Assembly (NCBI GenBank): GCA_910576775.1
Contig: CAJTJV010000009.1
Coordinates: forward strand, 20,711 to 84,710
DNA: 64,000 bases
DNA from: an uncultured Muribaculaceae bacterium
GTDB lineage: Bacteria; Bacteroidota; Bacteroidia; Bacteroidales; Muribaculaceae
Reading direction: 5' to 3'
This document shows positions 43,054 through 51,113 of this stretch, piece by piece; position 1 is the first letter of the stretch, and every line of letters starts with the position of its first letter. The translations under genes and the position numbers were made by a program. The notes under the pieces are model-generated. The model worked only from the letters and a program-made list of their open reading frames with translations, made no database searches and was not told the DNA's origin.

Positions 43054-44172
43054 ATGAATATAATTATAACAGGTGGTGCCGGTTTTATCGGCAACCATGT
43101 AGTGAGACTTTTTGTCAATAAATATCCTCAGGATACAATTATAAATGTCGACTTGCTCACATACGCAGGCAATCTTGCCAACCTTTCCGACATAGAGGAC
43201 CTGCCTAACTATAAATTCATCAAGGCTGATATAACTGATTACGAGGCAATGCGCCGGGTTATGCGTGATAATGCTGTTGATGGTATTATCAATCTTGCAG
43301 CCGAGAGTCATGTAGACAGATCTATAAAGGATCCGTTTGTTTTTGCAAAAACCAATATGCTTGGAACGCTCACATTGCTTCAGGCCGCTAAGGAATACTG
43401 GGAGTCGTGTCCTGAAAAATATACCGGCAAACTCTTCTATCAGATATCTACGGACGAGGTATATGGCGCTCTGCAACTCTCGAATCCGGAGGGAATAAAA
43501 GGTCTGGGAGCAAATCACTGCGCATACGGGCCCGATTTCTTCCTTGAGACGACAAAGTACAATCCGCATTCGCCTTATTCGGCCTCCAAGGCTTCTGCCG
43601 ATCATTTCGTGCGTTCATATCACGATACGTACGGAATGCCGATTGTGATAAGCAACTGTTCTAACAATTACGGTCCTTATCAGTTTCCGGAGAAGCTTAT
43701 CCCGCTATTTATCAACAATATCCGCAATCGTCGTCCGTTGCCTGTGTACGGGAAAGGCGAAAATGTGCGCGACTGGCTGTTCGTCGAAGACCATGCCCGT
43801 GCCATAGACCTTATTTTTCATAACGGAAAAGTCGCTGAAACGTATAATATAGGCGGTTTCAATGAATGGAAGAATATCGATCTCATTAAAGTTCTTATTC
43901 GTACCGTAGACCGCCTGCTCGGCAATCCCGAGGGATATAGTGACGAACTTATAACATTTGTGTCCGACCGCCCCGGGCATGATGTGCGCTATGCGATTGA
44001 TTCACGAAAAATAAGTAGAGAACTTGGCTGGATGCCATCGCTTCAGTTTGAAGAAGGTATTGAGAAAACGGTCCGCTGGTATCTTGATAATCCTCAGTGG
44101 CTTGATAATGTAACATCCGGGGAATATATGCGATATTATGAATCGATGTATGGTAATCGCGATGTGAGATAA
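43054..44172 (+). CDS. rfbB: dTDP-glucose 4,6-dehydratase
   Basis: This 372-aa extended SDR enzyme has NAD-binding ITGGAGFIGNHVVR, LAAESHVDRSI, the TDEVYGAL segment of the catalytic Thr-Asp-Glu, SPYSASKASADHFV (Tyr-x3-Lys) and SNNYGPYQFPEKLIPL. The start at 43054 (MNIIITGG) is preferred over an ATG 27 nt upstream inside rfbC. The order A-C-B with no rfbD nearby means the product could leave the pathway as the 4-keto-sugar or be reduced by an enzyme encoded elsewhere. Confidence 0.95.
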   Translation: MNIIITGGAGFIGNHVVRLFVNKYPQDTIINVDLLTYAGNLANLSDIEDLPNYKFIKADITDYEAMRRVMRDNAVDGIINLAAESHVDRSIKDPFVFAKTNMLGTLTLLQAAKEYWESCPEKYTGKLFYQISTDEVYGALQLSNPEGIKGLGANHCAYGPDFFLETTKYNPHSPYSASKASADHFVRSYHDTYGMPIVISNCSNNYGPYQFPEKLIPLFINNIRNRRPLPVYGKGENVRDWLFVEDHARAIDLIFHNGKVAETYNIGGFNEWKNIDLIKVLIRTVDRLLGNPEGYSDELITFVSDRPGHDVRYAIDSRKISRELGWMPSLQFEEGIEKTVRWYLDNPQWLDNVTSGEYMRYYESMYGNRDVR

Positions 44173-44261
44173 GGATTGCGAGGCGCTTTTCCTGTTAAGG
44201 TCTGTAAATATTTATGTAATATTTCCCTCATAGGTTCGTTATTTAAATAACAGCACACCAC

Positions 44262-45686
44262 ATGGGAGAAGGAAATGTGTATAAGTGGTCGTTTATCGAC
44301 CGTATAAGTATTGCACTGATTAATTTCGGTGTCAATATCGCACTTGCCAGAATGCTTACTGCCGACGATTTCGGCCTTCTGGCAATGATAGCCATCTACA
44401 CTGCTATAGCATCGGATCTTTCAAGCTGTGGTCTGTCCGACGGGCTGATTCACAAAACGCATCCGACAGATAGCGATTATTCGACGGTATTTGTTTTCAA
44501 TACTGTAGTCGGTCTTGTTTTCGGGCTAATATTTTTCTTTACGGCTCCACTTACCGCAAGTTTCTTCGGACATGAAGAACTTACGGGTATCATGCGTGTG
44601 GTTGGTATCTGTTTCTTCTTCCAGACAATGTCGTATGTGCAGGAAACCCGGATGCGCAAACAGTTGCGGATGCGGACAATGTGTCTCGTTCGTGTCGGAG
44701 CCACTATTACCGTTTCGGTGCTCGGTATCATCGCGGCAGCCATGGGTTATGGTTATAAGGCCCTTGTAATAACGCAGGTGACGCTTTCGTTCTTTTTCTT
44801 CATATATTATACTATCGCATCGCGATGGTTTCCTAAAATACAGTTCAGTGTAGAATCGTTCAAGGAGTTTTTTAATTATGGCGTTCATCTGATGCTCGCT
44901 TATTTGGCTACACTCGTTGGTCGTAATATCAATACAACAGTTCTCGGACGGTTCTATTCTTCCCCCGCGATGTCGGGTGTGTATTATCAAGGCGCCAAAC
45001 TTGCATCAGTGCCCTTTGGAGTTACGGAATCTTCTCTTAATTATCCGTTTTTTGCTGTAGCCTCCAATGAGGAGAATGCCGTCCGACGCAGACAACTCCT
45101 CAAAAGCATGATGTCGGTTATTATTGCTGTGAACGGATTTATAATGATGTATATCTTTGTGATTGCGGCGCCGGGTGTTGAATTGCTTTATGGCAATAAA
45201 TGGCTTGCCTCGATTCCAATTCTCAGAATACTTGCGATTGCCGAATTTCTGATGTGTGTAAGAGCGTATATGCAGACGGTTTGTAAGGTTCATGCACGTA
45301 CATTGTTCGTGCGTAATATGGGTTTTATAGAGGTTGGTGTTCAATTATCCCTGCTCGCGGCTTTTTATAGATTCGGAATACTATGGATTGCTTGGACACA
45401 GGTTCTGGGAGTCGCTTTCGCAACCATTATATATCTGTATAATTGCCGTCATTACATAGGGTTGTCGATAAAAGGGATTTTTGGTCTTTTTATTCGTTCT
45501 TTATGGTTGCCGGGGGTCTCCGCGGCTTTTGGATTGGTAGCGATGTTTATTGTAATATCGATGCATCCTTTAGTACAATGTGCGGCAGTTACATTGGTGT
45601 TCGGTCTGGTTTTTATAGCTTTTGGCGAACTATTCAAGGTTCCGGTCTATATCGATTTGAAGAACCGCTTTATAAGAAATAAATAA
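44262..45686 (+). CDS. Polysaccharide flippase (Wzx/MOP family)
   Basis: This 474-aa protein has about 12-14 hydrophobic helices and family features: the amphipathic start YKWSFIDRISIALINFG, NIALARMLTADDFGLLAMI, SGLSDGLI-like GLSDGLIHK and SGVYYQGAKLASVPFG. WzxC-type flippases translocate lipid-linked oligosaccharides across the inner membrane for O-antigen or capsule. It follows rfbB after 89 nt and ends the sugar-nucleotide run; no glycosyltransferases are nearby. Confidence 0.9.
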   Translation: MGEGNVYKWSFIDRISIALINFGVNIALARMLTADDFGLLAMIAIYTAIASDLSSCGLSDGLIHKTHPTDSDYSTVFVFNTVVGLVFGLIFFFTAPLTASFFGHEELTGIMRVVGICFFFQTMSYVQETRMRKQLRMRTMCLVRVGATITVSVLGIIAAAMGYGYKALVITQVTLSFFFFIYYTIASRWFPKIQFSVESFKEFFNYGVHLMLAYLATLVGRNINTTVLGRFYSSPAMSGVYYQGAKLASVPFGVTESSLNYPFFAVASNEENAVRRRQLLKSMMSVIIAVNGFIMMYIFVIAAPGVELLYGNKWLASIPILRILAIAEFLMCVRAYMQTVCKVHARTLFVRNMGFIEVGVQLSLLAAFYRFGILWIAWTQVLGVAFATIIYLYNCRHYIGLSIKGIFGLFIRSLWLPGVSAAFGLVAMFIVISMHPLVQCAAVTLVFGLVFIAFGELFKVPVYIDLKNRFIRNK

Positions 45687-45980
45687 TCTTTTTCAGGAAT
45701 TTCAAAGGGGTGTATGCATCTTGCAAATAAGATGCATATATGTTACAAATGGGTGGCGATATGAGGTGTGCTTTTGTTGTGTAACAAAAGTGTAACAATT
45801 ATTGGCAGTGGAAAATGTCTGATAATTAGGGTGATGCGATGAAGAGCGCGGAAGATTTTTACAATTAACATTTATTTACATTAAAATTCTTGCTTTTGGT
45901 GAATTCTGCCTAATTTTGTCATGTCGAACAAAGAAAACGACAAATAAAAACTGAAAAAACTAACTCTAAAATATTTCATC
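45687..45980. other. Gene-free region with hairpins before the sigma-factor gene
   Basis: A perfect 9-bp inverted repeat, ATGCATCTT/AAGATGCAT (45714-45722/45729-45737), and an 8-bp one, CTTTTGTT/AACAAAAG (45772-45790 approximately), are present. Neither is followed by a clear T-run. The right part is AT-rich and holds the sigma-factor promoter. No credible small gene was seen. Confidence 0.55.
45890..45918 (+). promoter_or_regulatory. Promoter for the ECF sigma-factor gene
   Basis: TTG at 45890-45892, 18 nt, TAATTTTG at 45911-45918, about 60 bp before the ATG. Confidence 0.6.
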
Positions 45981-46481
45981 ATGGCATCTGCAAGTTTTCT
46001 CAATAATCTTACCGCACTTCAGGCAAATCTGCTGAATTTTGCTTATATGCTTACCAATAATCGTGATGACGCCCACGATCTTCTTCAGGATACAATGCTC
46101 AAGGCTCTTGATAATGAAGAGAAATATGCAGAAGGTACCAATTTCAAGGGGTGGGTATTCACGATTATGCGCAATACGTTTATCAACAACTACCGTCGTG
46201 GAGTCCGCAATGCCACAGTTGTCGATACTACAGATAATCTCTACTTGCTTAATCTTGGAGAAAGCACTATCGAGTCGCCTGAGGAAAGCTACAGCGCAGC
46301 TGAAATCAGTAAGGCTATCAATGAATTTTCCGACGAATACCGCATTCCGTTCTCTATGCACGTGCAGGGCTATAAATACAATGAAATTGCGGAGAAGATG
46401 AATCTTCCCCTCGGTACTGTCAAAAGCCGGATCTTCTTTGCCCGCAAGAAATTGCAGGAGCGTTTCAGCGATTATCGCTAA
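45981..46481 (+). CDS. ECF-type RNA polymerase sigma factor
   Basis: This 166-aa sigma-70 family protein has region 2 at about 5-75 (LLNFAYMLTNNRDDAHDLLQDTMLKAL, FKGWVFTIMRNTFINNYRR) and region 4 at about 110-160 (GYKYNEIAEKMNLPLGTVKSRIFFARKKL). No anti-sigma factor gene follows, so the control mode is not visible here. Short sigma factors of this kind are common stand-alone regulators in Bacteroidales. The gene is monocistronic. Confidence 0.92.
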   Translation: MASASFLNNLTALQANLLNFAYMLTNNRDDAHDLLQDTMLKALDNEEKYAEGTNFKGWVFTIMRNTFINNYRRGVRNATVVDTTDNLYLLNLGESTIESPEESYSAAEISKAINEFSDEYRIPFSMHVQGYKYNEIAEKMNLPLGTVKSRIFFARKKLQERFSDYR

Positions 46482-46545
46482 TCGACTGCGATGATGCCGG
46501 ATAATTAAGATAATATACCAGATTCAAGTATATATGCACTGTTGT

Positions 46546-46586
46546 CGGGGTGCGTTCGGATATTTTCGGGCGCACCCTGATTGTTT
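46546..46586 (+). terminator. Possible terminator after the sigma-factor gene
   Basis: GGGGTGCG (46547-46554) can pair with CGCACCC (46571-46577); the following sequence is only weakly T-rich. Confidence 0.4.
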
Positions 46587-46613
46587 GCCGGCTACGTTTT
46601 TTTATCGGATGGA

Positions 46614-46653
46614 TATAAAAATCTCCCTGCGTCCGGCGACCGGAGCAGGGAGC
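46614..46653 (-). terminator. Intrinsic terminator of the rpmB-rpmG-DUF4295 operon
   Basis: CTCCCTGC (46623-46630) pairs with GCAGGGAG (46645-46652), with an inner CCGG/CCGG pair. On the minus strand the stem is followed by TTTTTATA. Confidence 0.82.
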
Positions 46654-46675
46654 TATGCTTGGAACCTGAAGGTTA

Positions 46676-46825
46676 TTATTTCAGAGCGTCTTTAACGGCA
46701 TCGTTGGGTACCATTTCCTCTTTGAAGGTGTAGGCACCGGTCTTGGGCGAACGAACCATTTTGATAACTTTGCTATAGGTGCGGCCTTCGCCTTTCTGAA
46801 GGGTTGCGACGGTTTTCTTTGCCAT
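46676..46825 (-). CDS. DUF4295 small protein
   Basis: This 49-aa Lys-rich protein begins MAKKTVATLQKGEG and ends NDAVKDALK. DUF4295 proteins are encoded after rpmG across Bacteroidetes; they are thought to be ribosome-associated on context, but the function is unproven. It lies 13 nt after rpmG and is last in the operon, before a strong terminator. Confidence 0.9.
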   Translation of the reverse strand: MAKKTVATLQKGEGRTYSKVIKMVRSPKTGAYTFKEEMVPNDAVKDALK

Positions 46826-46838
46826 ATCTCAGAGATGT

Positions 46839-47027
46839 TTATTTGATTTCTTTGTGGATAGTCATGCGCTTGAGAATGGGATTGTATTTCTTGAGCTCAA
46901 GACGTTCGGGGGTGTTTTTACGATTCTTCGTGGTGATGTATCGGCTGGTGCCGGGCATACCGGATGCTTTGTGTTCAGTGCACTCGAGGATTACCTGTAC
47001 GCGGTTGCCTTTTGCTTTCTTTGCCAT
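46839..47027 (-). CDS. rpmG: 50S ribosomal protein L33
   Basis: This 62-aa protein of the large subunit near the E site has [39 protein letters not shown] and a basic tail. The usual zinc-ribbon second Cys pair is absent, so it is the Cys-poor (zinc-independent) form. It lies between rpmB and the DUF4295 gene with short gaps. Confidence 0.95.
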   Translation of the reverse strand: MAKKAKGNRVQVILECTEHKASGMPGTSRYITTKNRKNTPERLELKKYNPILKRMTIHKEIK

Positions 47028-47048
47028 AGTTGCGAGGTGTTTTGCGAT

Positions 47049-47312
47049 TTAGAAACCGATGATTTTGATGTCAGAGTCCTGCAGATAGCCTTTTTCGGCG
47101 GCCTGCATCATGGCTGCGTTCAGACCTACTTTATTAATCATGCGGAGGCCTGCTGCGGAAATGGTAAGGCTGATCCACATGCCCTGTTCTACCCAATAGA
47201 ACTTCTTTGTAAACAGGTTTACGTTGAATTTGCGTTTGGTGCGGCGCTTCGAGTGCGAAACGTTGTTGCCGACCATAGCTTTCTTGCCTGTGATTTGACA
47301 AATCTTTGACAT
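47049..47312 (-). CDS. rpmB: 50S ribosomal protein L28
   Basis: This 87-aa protein has [27 protein letters not shown] and [15 protein letters not shown] text, typical of L28; it is first of the rpmB-rpmG-DUF4295 operon. The upstream 290-bp gap (47313-47602) holds an AT-rich promoter region and no other gene. Confidence 0.95.
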   Translation of the reverse strand: MSKICQITGKKAMVGNNVSHSKRRTKRKFNVNLFTKKFYWVEQGMWISLTISAAGLRMINKVGLNAAMMQAAEKGYLQDSDIKIIGF

Positions 47313-47445
47313 GGCTGTTAATCGTTTATCGTTATTTTTTCTTTTAAATCTTTGAGATGGAACTGCGGTTTGAAACGTTTTCTCATATCACACGCGGGTG
47401 CATCTATTCCGCGCGCTTTTTACGCTCGCTACGCAATTCAGCGTG

Positions 47446-47477
47446 CAAAATAACGAATTTTTTTTCATTCACGCAAA
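47446..47477 (-). promoter_or_regulatory. Promoter for the rpmB operon
   Basis: On the minus strand TTTG (47477-47474) and TTATTTTG (47453-47446) are 20 nt apart. The -7 deviates at its first bases. A leader of about 130 nt follows. Confidence 0.45.
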
Positions 47478-47602
47478 TTTTTATATGCTGTTGAAGAATA
47501 TTTTTTAGAAATCCGCGTATTTTTCATCATAGAGTAACAGACAATTACATTTCGGATGCCGCTGCCGGCATTCATTGCAGTAGATAAATATGATTGAGCG
47601 GC

Positions 47603-48385
47603 TCAGATGAGCCGGAAATGGCGCAGGGACTGCCGGAGTCCGTCATCGTCAATGTCCGCGGTGATATAGTCGGCCTCCTTTTTTACAGCTTCTGAAGAAT
47701 TTCCCATCGCGACGCTTGTTCCGGTGGCACGGAACATCGGAATATCATTGCCGCCGTCGCCGAACGATATGGCTTCTTCTTTCGAAAGACCTCGGAGGTG
47801 GAGATAATCGCGGACACCGCTGCCTTTGTCGATTCCGGCAATATTTATGTCGGCAAATACATCGCACCATCTTGAAGAACATAGTCCGGGAAGTTCTTCC
47901 ATTACTTTCCGTTCTGTTTCCGGGTCGGTGAAAATACACATCTGTCCGGTTCCTTCTTTTTCGAACAGAGCGCGGAGATTGCGCACCGGCGGGCAGGGCG
48001 ATGCAATGCGTGCCGCCATTTCTTCGACCCGGGGAGTAACCCGGTCGACAACAAAACCTTCCTTGAATTCAGCGGCGATAGCAAAATCATATCTCTTTCC
48101 CATTTCAAGAACGAGTTTGAACATCGTTTCGGGAATCGAATGGTGGTAGAGCTGGGTGCCGTCGCGCAACGCACATTCGGCGCCGTTCAATCCGATTATT
48201 GCAGAGTAATGTATCTCTTTGATTTCCGGTATGGGTTGAGCCGCGCGTCCGGTCGCTATAACTATTTCGATGCCGTTTTTAGTCAGTGTATTCAGACCAA
48301 TGAGTGCGGAGGACGGTATGCGGTGTGAATTGAAACTCACAAGAGTTCCGTCAATGTCGAAGAAAGCAATTTTTATTTCAGACAT
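47603..48385 (-). CDS. Cof-type HAD hydrolase
   Basis: This 260-aa protein has motif I FFDIDGTLVSF near residue 8, motif II in VIATGRAAQPI, a C2-type cap, a Lys in GIDKGSGVRDYL and motif IV SFGDGGNDIPMF. Family members dephosphorylate sugar phosphates, FMN or PLP; the substrate is not predictable. It begins 8 nt inside the AraC gene's 3' end, so the two are coupled. Confidence 0.9.
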   Translation of the reverse strand: MSEIKIAFFDIDGTLVSFNSHRIPSSALIGLNTLTKNGIEIVIATGRAAQPIPEIKEIHYSAIIGLNGAECALRDGTQLYHHSIPETMFKLVLEMGKRYDFAIAAEFKEGFVVDRVTPRVEEMAARIASPCPPVRNLRALFEKEGTGQMCIFTDPETERKVMEELPGLCSSRWCDVFADINIAGIDKGSGVRDYLHLRGLSKEEAISFGDGGNDIPMFRATGTSVAMGNSSEAVKKEADYITADIDDDGLRQSLRHFRLI

Positions 48386-49298
48386 TGTGTATGCTGCCGT
48401 TTTTTATTCGCGCGATATATTCCGTCGGGGTGATACCTTCAATATTTCTGAACATACGGCTGAGATGCTGGGGATAGTCGAAGCCGGCATTATATGCAAC
48501 CTGGGAGACCGACATCCCGGATGCGAGGTCATTTTTTATTTTCTGAATGATGAATCTGCGGATATGACTGCCCGATGTATCGCCTGTTGTCTTTTTCACC
48601 AGGTCGCTGAAATAATTGGGCGACATACAGAGGCGGTCCGCGAAATATTGTACACCCGGCAGACCGTGTTTAAGTTGCATTCCGCTGTCGTAATATTCAT
48701 TCAAAAGGCTGTTGAATCTGACAAGAATGTTTGAGTTGTCGAGTGTGCGTGTCACGAACTGTCGCTGGTAAAAACGCATGCAGTAATTGAGCAGCAGGCT
48801 GATATATCCTACTATTATATTGTCCTGAAATCTGTCGCGTCCTGATTCAAGTTCATTCTTGATATGGCGCATCATTGAAATGAAAACATCGCGTTCTTCG
48901 GCTGTCATGTGCAGCGCTTCATTGATATGATAATCGAAGAAAGTATAGTTCTTGATTTCTTTCTGTAGATGAGTGCCGTGCAGGATATCCGGATGAAAAA
49001 GGAGCGCCCAGCCGTCAAGGTCTACAAGTTCCCCGTTGTCTTCCTTGCCGCCTGTCTGTCCCGGAGCTACGCAGATAAGAGTACCGTCGGTGTAATCATA
49101 CCGTCCGCAGCCGTAAGTTAGGTCGCCGACAGAGAGATGTTCGTGCATGAACATGCCATATACATCGTAATTGTTGAGGCTGTGTCTGACAGGAGACAGC
49201 CGGTCAAATTCGATGACGCTGACAAGAGGGTGCGGGTCGCTTTGCCCGAGAAACCCGCTGTAATCGCCGGGATATTTTACATTGAGGATGTTGCTCAT
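48378..49298 (-). CDS. AraC-family transcriptional regulator
   Basis: This 306-aa protein has an N-terminal cupin-like sensing part (about 40-160) and a C-terminal double helix-turn-helix (about 220-300) with GVQYFADRLCMSPNYFSDLVKKTTG and VSQVAYNAGFDYPQHLSRMFRNIEGITPTEY. The start at 49298 (MSNILNVKYPG) is chosen over an ATG at 49406, because the extra residues are not family-like. It is divergent from the small ORF and ABM genes, the usual arrangement for a regulator and its targets. Confidence 0.9.
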   Translation of the reverse strand: MSNILNVKYPGDYSGFLGQSDPHPLVSVIEFDRLSPVRHSLNNYDVYGMFMHEHLSVGDLTYGCGRYDYTDGTLICVAPGQTGGKEDNGELVDLDGWALLFHPDILHGTHLQKEIKNYTFFDYHINEALHMTAEERDVFISMMRHIKNELESGRDRFQDNIIVGYISLLLNYCMRFYQRQFVTRTLDNSNILVRFNSLLNEYYDSGMQLKHGLPGVQYFADRLCMSPNYFSDLVKKTTGDTSGSHIRRFIIQKIKNDLASGMSVSQVAYNAGFDYPQHLSRMFRNIEGITPTEYIARIKNGSIHNV

Positions 49299-49434
49299 TT
49301 TGCGGGACGAGTAGGAACTTTTGGTGTCGTCAAAGATAGCTTTTTTATTGGAATTTTGCAAGATAGAAGATTGCAATCGTGAAAAATGGTTTGTACTGCC
49401 AATCAATCGTAACGTCTGAATGTTTTCCGCTGAT

Positions 49435-49442
49435 TAATTTTG
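49435..49442 (+). promoter_or_regulatory. Candidate -7 element for the 68-aa ORF and ABM gene
   Basis: TAATTTTG lies 19 bp before the ATG at 49461. A -33 match at the correct spacing is not clear, compatible with an activator-dependent promoter. Confidence 0.5.
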
Positions 49443-49460
49443 CATTATTAAAATAGGATA

Positions 49461-49667
49461 ATGCAGGATATTGATATAATTGGAATGATGCTAAATGAAG
49501 AGGTGGTATGTTATATTGCCCGTCGTCATCATTGCGATTCTCTTGAACTTGTTTCTTCTTTTGTATGGAAAGAAGATAGAGGCAAGGATTGGAGGCGGGG
49601 TCTCGAAACGAATGAAATAGAAATTATCGAGGGGCTGATTGACAGATACCGACAGATTGATAAATAA
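49461..49667 (+). CDS. Hypothetical 68-aa protein
   Basis: It starts MQDIDIIGMMLNEEVV. The predicted content is mostly helical, with a charged middle (WKEDRGKDWRRG) and no membrane helix or signal peptide. A plausible promoter lies immediately upstream and the ABM gene follows after 8 nt, which supports a real gene. No family was recognised. Confidence 0.55.
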   Translation: MQDIDIIGMMLNEEVVCYIARRHHCDSLELVSSFVWKEDRGKDWRRGLETNEIEIIEGLIDRYRQIDK

Positions 49668-49675
49668 TAACCTGT

Positions 49676-50146
49676 ATGAAAAAGATATTTCTTATGGCGG
49701 CCGGCATGTTGGCATTATCTGGTCTTTTCCCCTTGCAGTATATGACGGCGGCTGTAAGAGAACCTGAAGATACTGAAAAACAAACCATGAACGCTGATAC
49801 TGTTATAAAATTTCCTATGTCGGCTGACGGCATAATAAGACTTTCTAAAATTGAAATATATCCCCAGTACGTGGAAGAGTATATGGAATATGCAGCTGAG
49901 GTCGGAGAAATTTCACTGCGTATAGAGCCGGGTGTCATCACCATGTATGCGCTTGCCGATAAAGAAAATCCTTGCCATATAACAATCCTTGAGACTTATT
50001 CCAGTCGCGAAGCGTATGCCGATCATATAAAATCCACACATTTTCAGAAATATAAGCAGGGTACATTTCATATGGTTAAATCTCTCGTTCTTGCCGATCA
50101 GATGCCGCTGAATCCGGCAAGTCACCTGATAAACGAAATAAGATAG
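49676..50146 (+). CDS. Exported ABM-domain (quinol monooxygenase-like) protein
   Basis: This 156-aa protein has a signal peptide (KKIFLMAAGMLALSGLFPL). The mature part has the dimeric alpha-beta barrel of ABM proteins: IIRLSKIEIYPQYVEEYMEY, SLRIEPGVITMYALADKENP, HITILETYSSREAYADHIKS and HFQKYKQGT. Cytosolic relatives oxidise quinols or degrade haem; an exported form is less usual. It is coupled to the 68-aa ORF and faces a divergent AraC gene that may control it. A tandem hairpin terminator follows. Confidence 0.82.
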   Translation: MKKIFLMAAGMLALSGLFPLQYMTAAVREPEDTEKQTMNADTVIKFPMSADGIIRLSKIEIYPQYVEEYMEYAAEVGEISLRIEPGVITMYALADKENPCHITILETYSSREAYADHIKSTHFQKYKQGTFHMVKSLVLADQMPLNPASHLINEIR

Positions 50147-50205
50147 CCTTCTGCACAACAGCGCAGAAGGCAACAAAAAAGAGCCTGAACAGGCTCTTTT
50201 TTGTT
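50146..50205. terminator. Tandem hairpin, bidirectional terminator
   Basis: GCCTTCTGC/GCAGAAGGC (50146-50154/50163-50171) is followed by a 15-bp stem (50172-50186/50191-50205) whose ends are A-runs and T-runs. It serves the ABM gene and the convergent OmpA gene. Confidence 0.85.
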
Positions 50206-50215
50206 AGGTTCCGTA

Positions 50216-51004
50216 TTATCGTTTTATTTCCACCACTTCGGCGCGGCGATCCTGGAAATCATCGCCATATGCGTGAGTTGGTCCCATGCCGTGGACGGAG
50301 ATGTTCTTGCGCGGGACTCCGTGGGCAACGAGATATTCGCCAATAGCTTTCGCGCGACGTTCGCTGAGCTTCTGGTTGTATGCCGGGCGTCCTTTCTCGT
50401 CGGTATAGGCACGGACATCGAGACACAGTCCGTTGGCTGTGGCATGCTCTGCGATGGCGGTTAGTTCCTTGTTTTCTGGAACGGTTGTGGAATCGAACTC
50501 AAAAAGATACACTACAGTACCCGATGGTGTCTCTATTACAGCAGCTTTTGTCGGTTGCTGCGTGATGGCGCTGTTGTCTGTCACGGCGGCTGCGTATGAT
50601 ACGTTGGACTCTTCGGGATAGCTGTTTTCAAGCGTCGGCTCGAATGGAGACTGGAAAGGATCCGGAAGCGGGCCGTGGATTGTCGGATCACCGTAAGTGC
50701 CGCTCTGAGAAAAATATTCTTCTGTCGCCACGGCATGTTTTGACGGGTATTTGCGGTTGCCAATTTCATGGGCGCCGAGCAGATAGCAGACTACACCGAA
50801 TGTCATGCCCAGAAGAACAGCGGCGCCGTAGCGTATTACTTTCGGGGTCTCTTCCGCGTCGGCTGTCACAGGAGGTACGCTGTCACTGTCAGCCATGGGG
50901 TCTGCGGCATCGAGGAGCGGTTTGGTTTCAGGAGCCTGAAGCCTGACGGCATCCTTATGGGCTGATATATGTTTCTGCCCGTTTTTGTCATCGGAAGTTG
51001 CCAT
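50216..51004 (-). CDS. Inner-membrane-anchored OmpA-domain protein
   Basis: This 262-aa protein begins with about 55 charged residues and no signal peptide, then one membrane helix (about 57-76, YGAAVLLGMTFGVVCYLLGA), a disordered linker and an OmpA C-terminal domain (about 160-262; YLFEFDSTTVPENKEL, VRAYTDEKGRPAYN, LSERRAKAIGEYL). The topology is MotB-like: an inner-membrane anchor with a peptidoglycan-binding periplasmic domain. The partner is unknown. It is monocistronic, between alaS and the terminator at 50146. Confidence 0.85.
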   Translation of the reverse strand: MATSDDKNGQKHISAHKDAVRLQAPETKPLLDAADPMADSDSVPPVTADAEETPKVIRYGAAVLLGMTFGVVCYLLGAHEIGNRKYPSKHAVATEEYFSQSGTYGDPTIHGPLPDPFQSPFEPTLENSYPEESNVSYAAAVTDNSAITQQPTKAAVIETPSGTVVYLFEFDSTTVPENKELTAIAEHATANGLCLDVRAYTDEKGRPAYNQKLSERRAKAIGEYLVAHGVPRKNISVHGMGPTHAYGDDFQDRRAEVVEIKR

Positions 51005-51113
51005 ATCTTTGATTTTTATTAGTTGTAACGTTAGTTTTGTTCTTAACTAACAAAAACGCCCCCGCAACAGTTGTCGCGGAGACGTTAAAACTAAGACGTT
51101 AAAAGTCTAAAAA

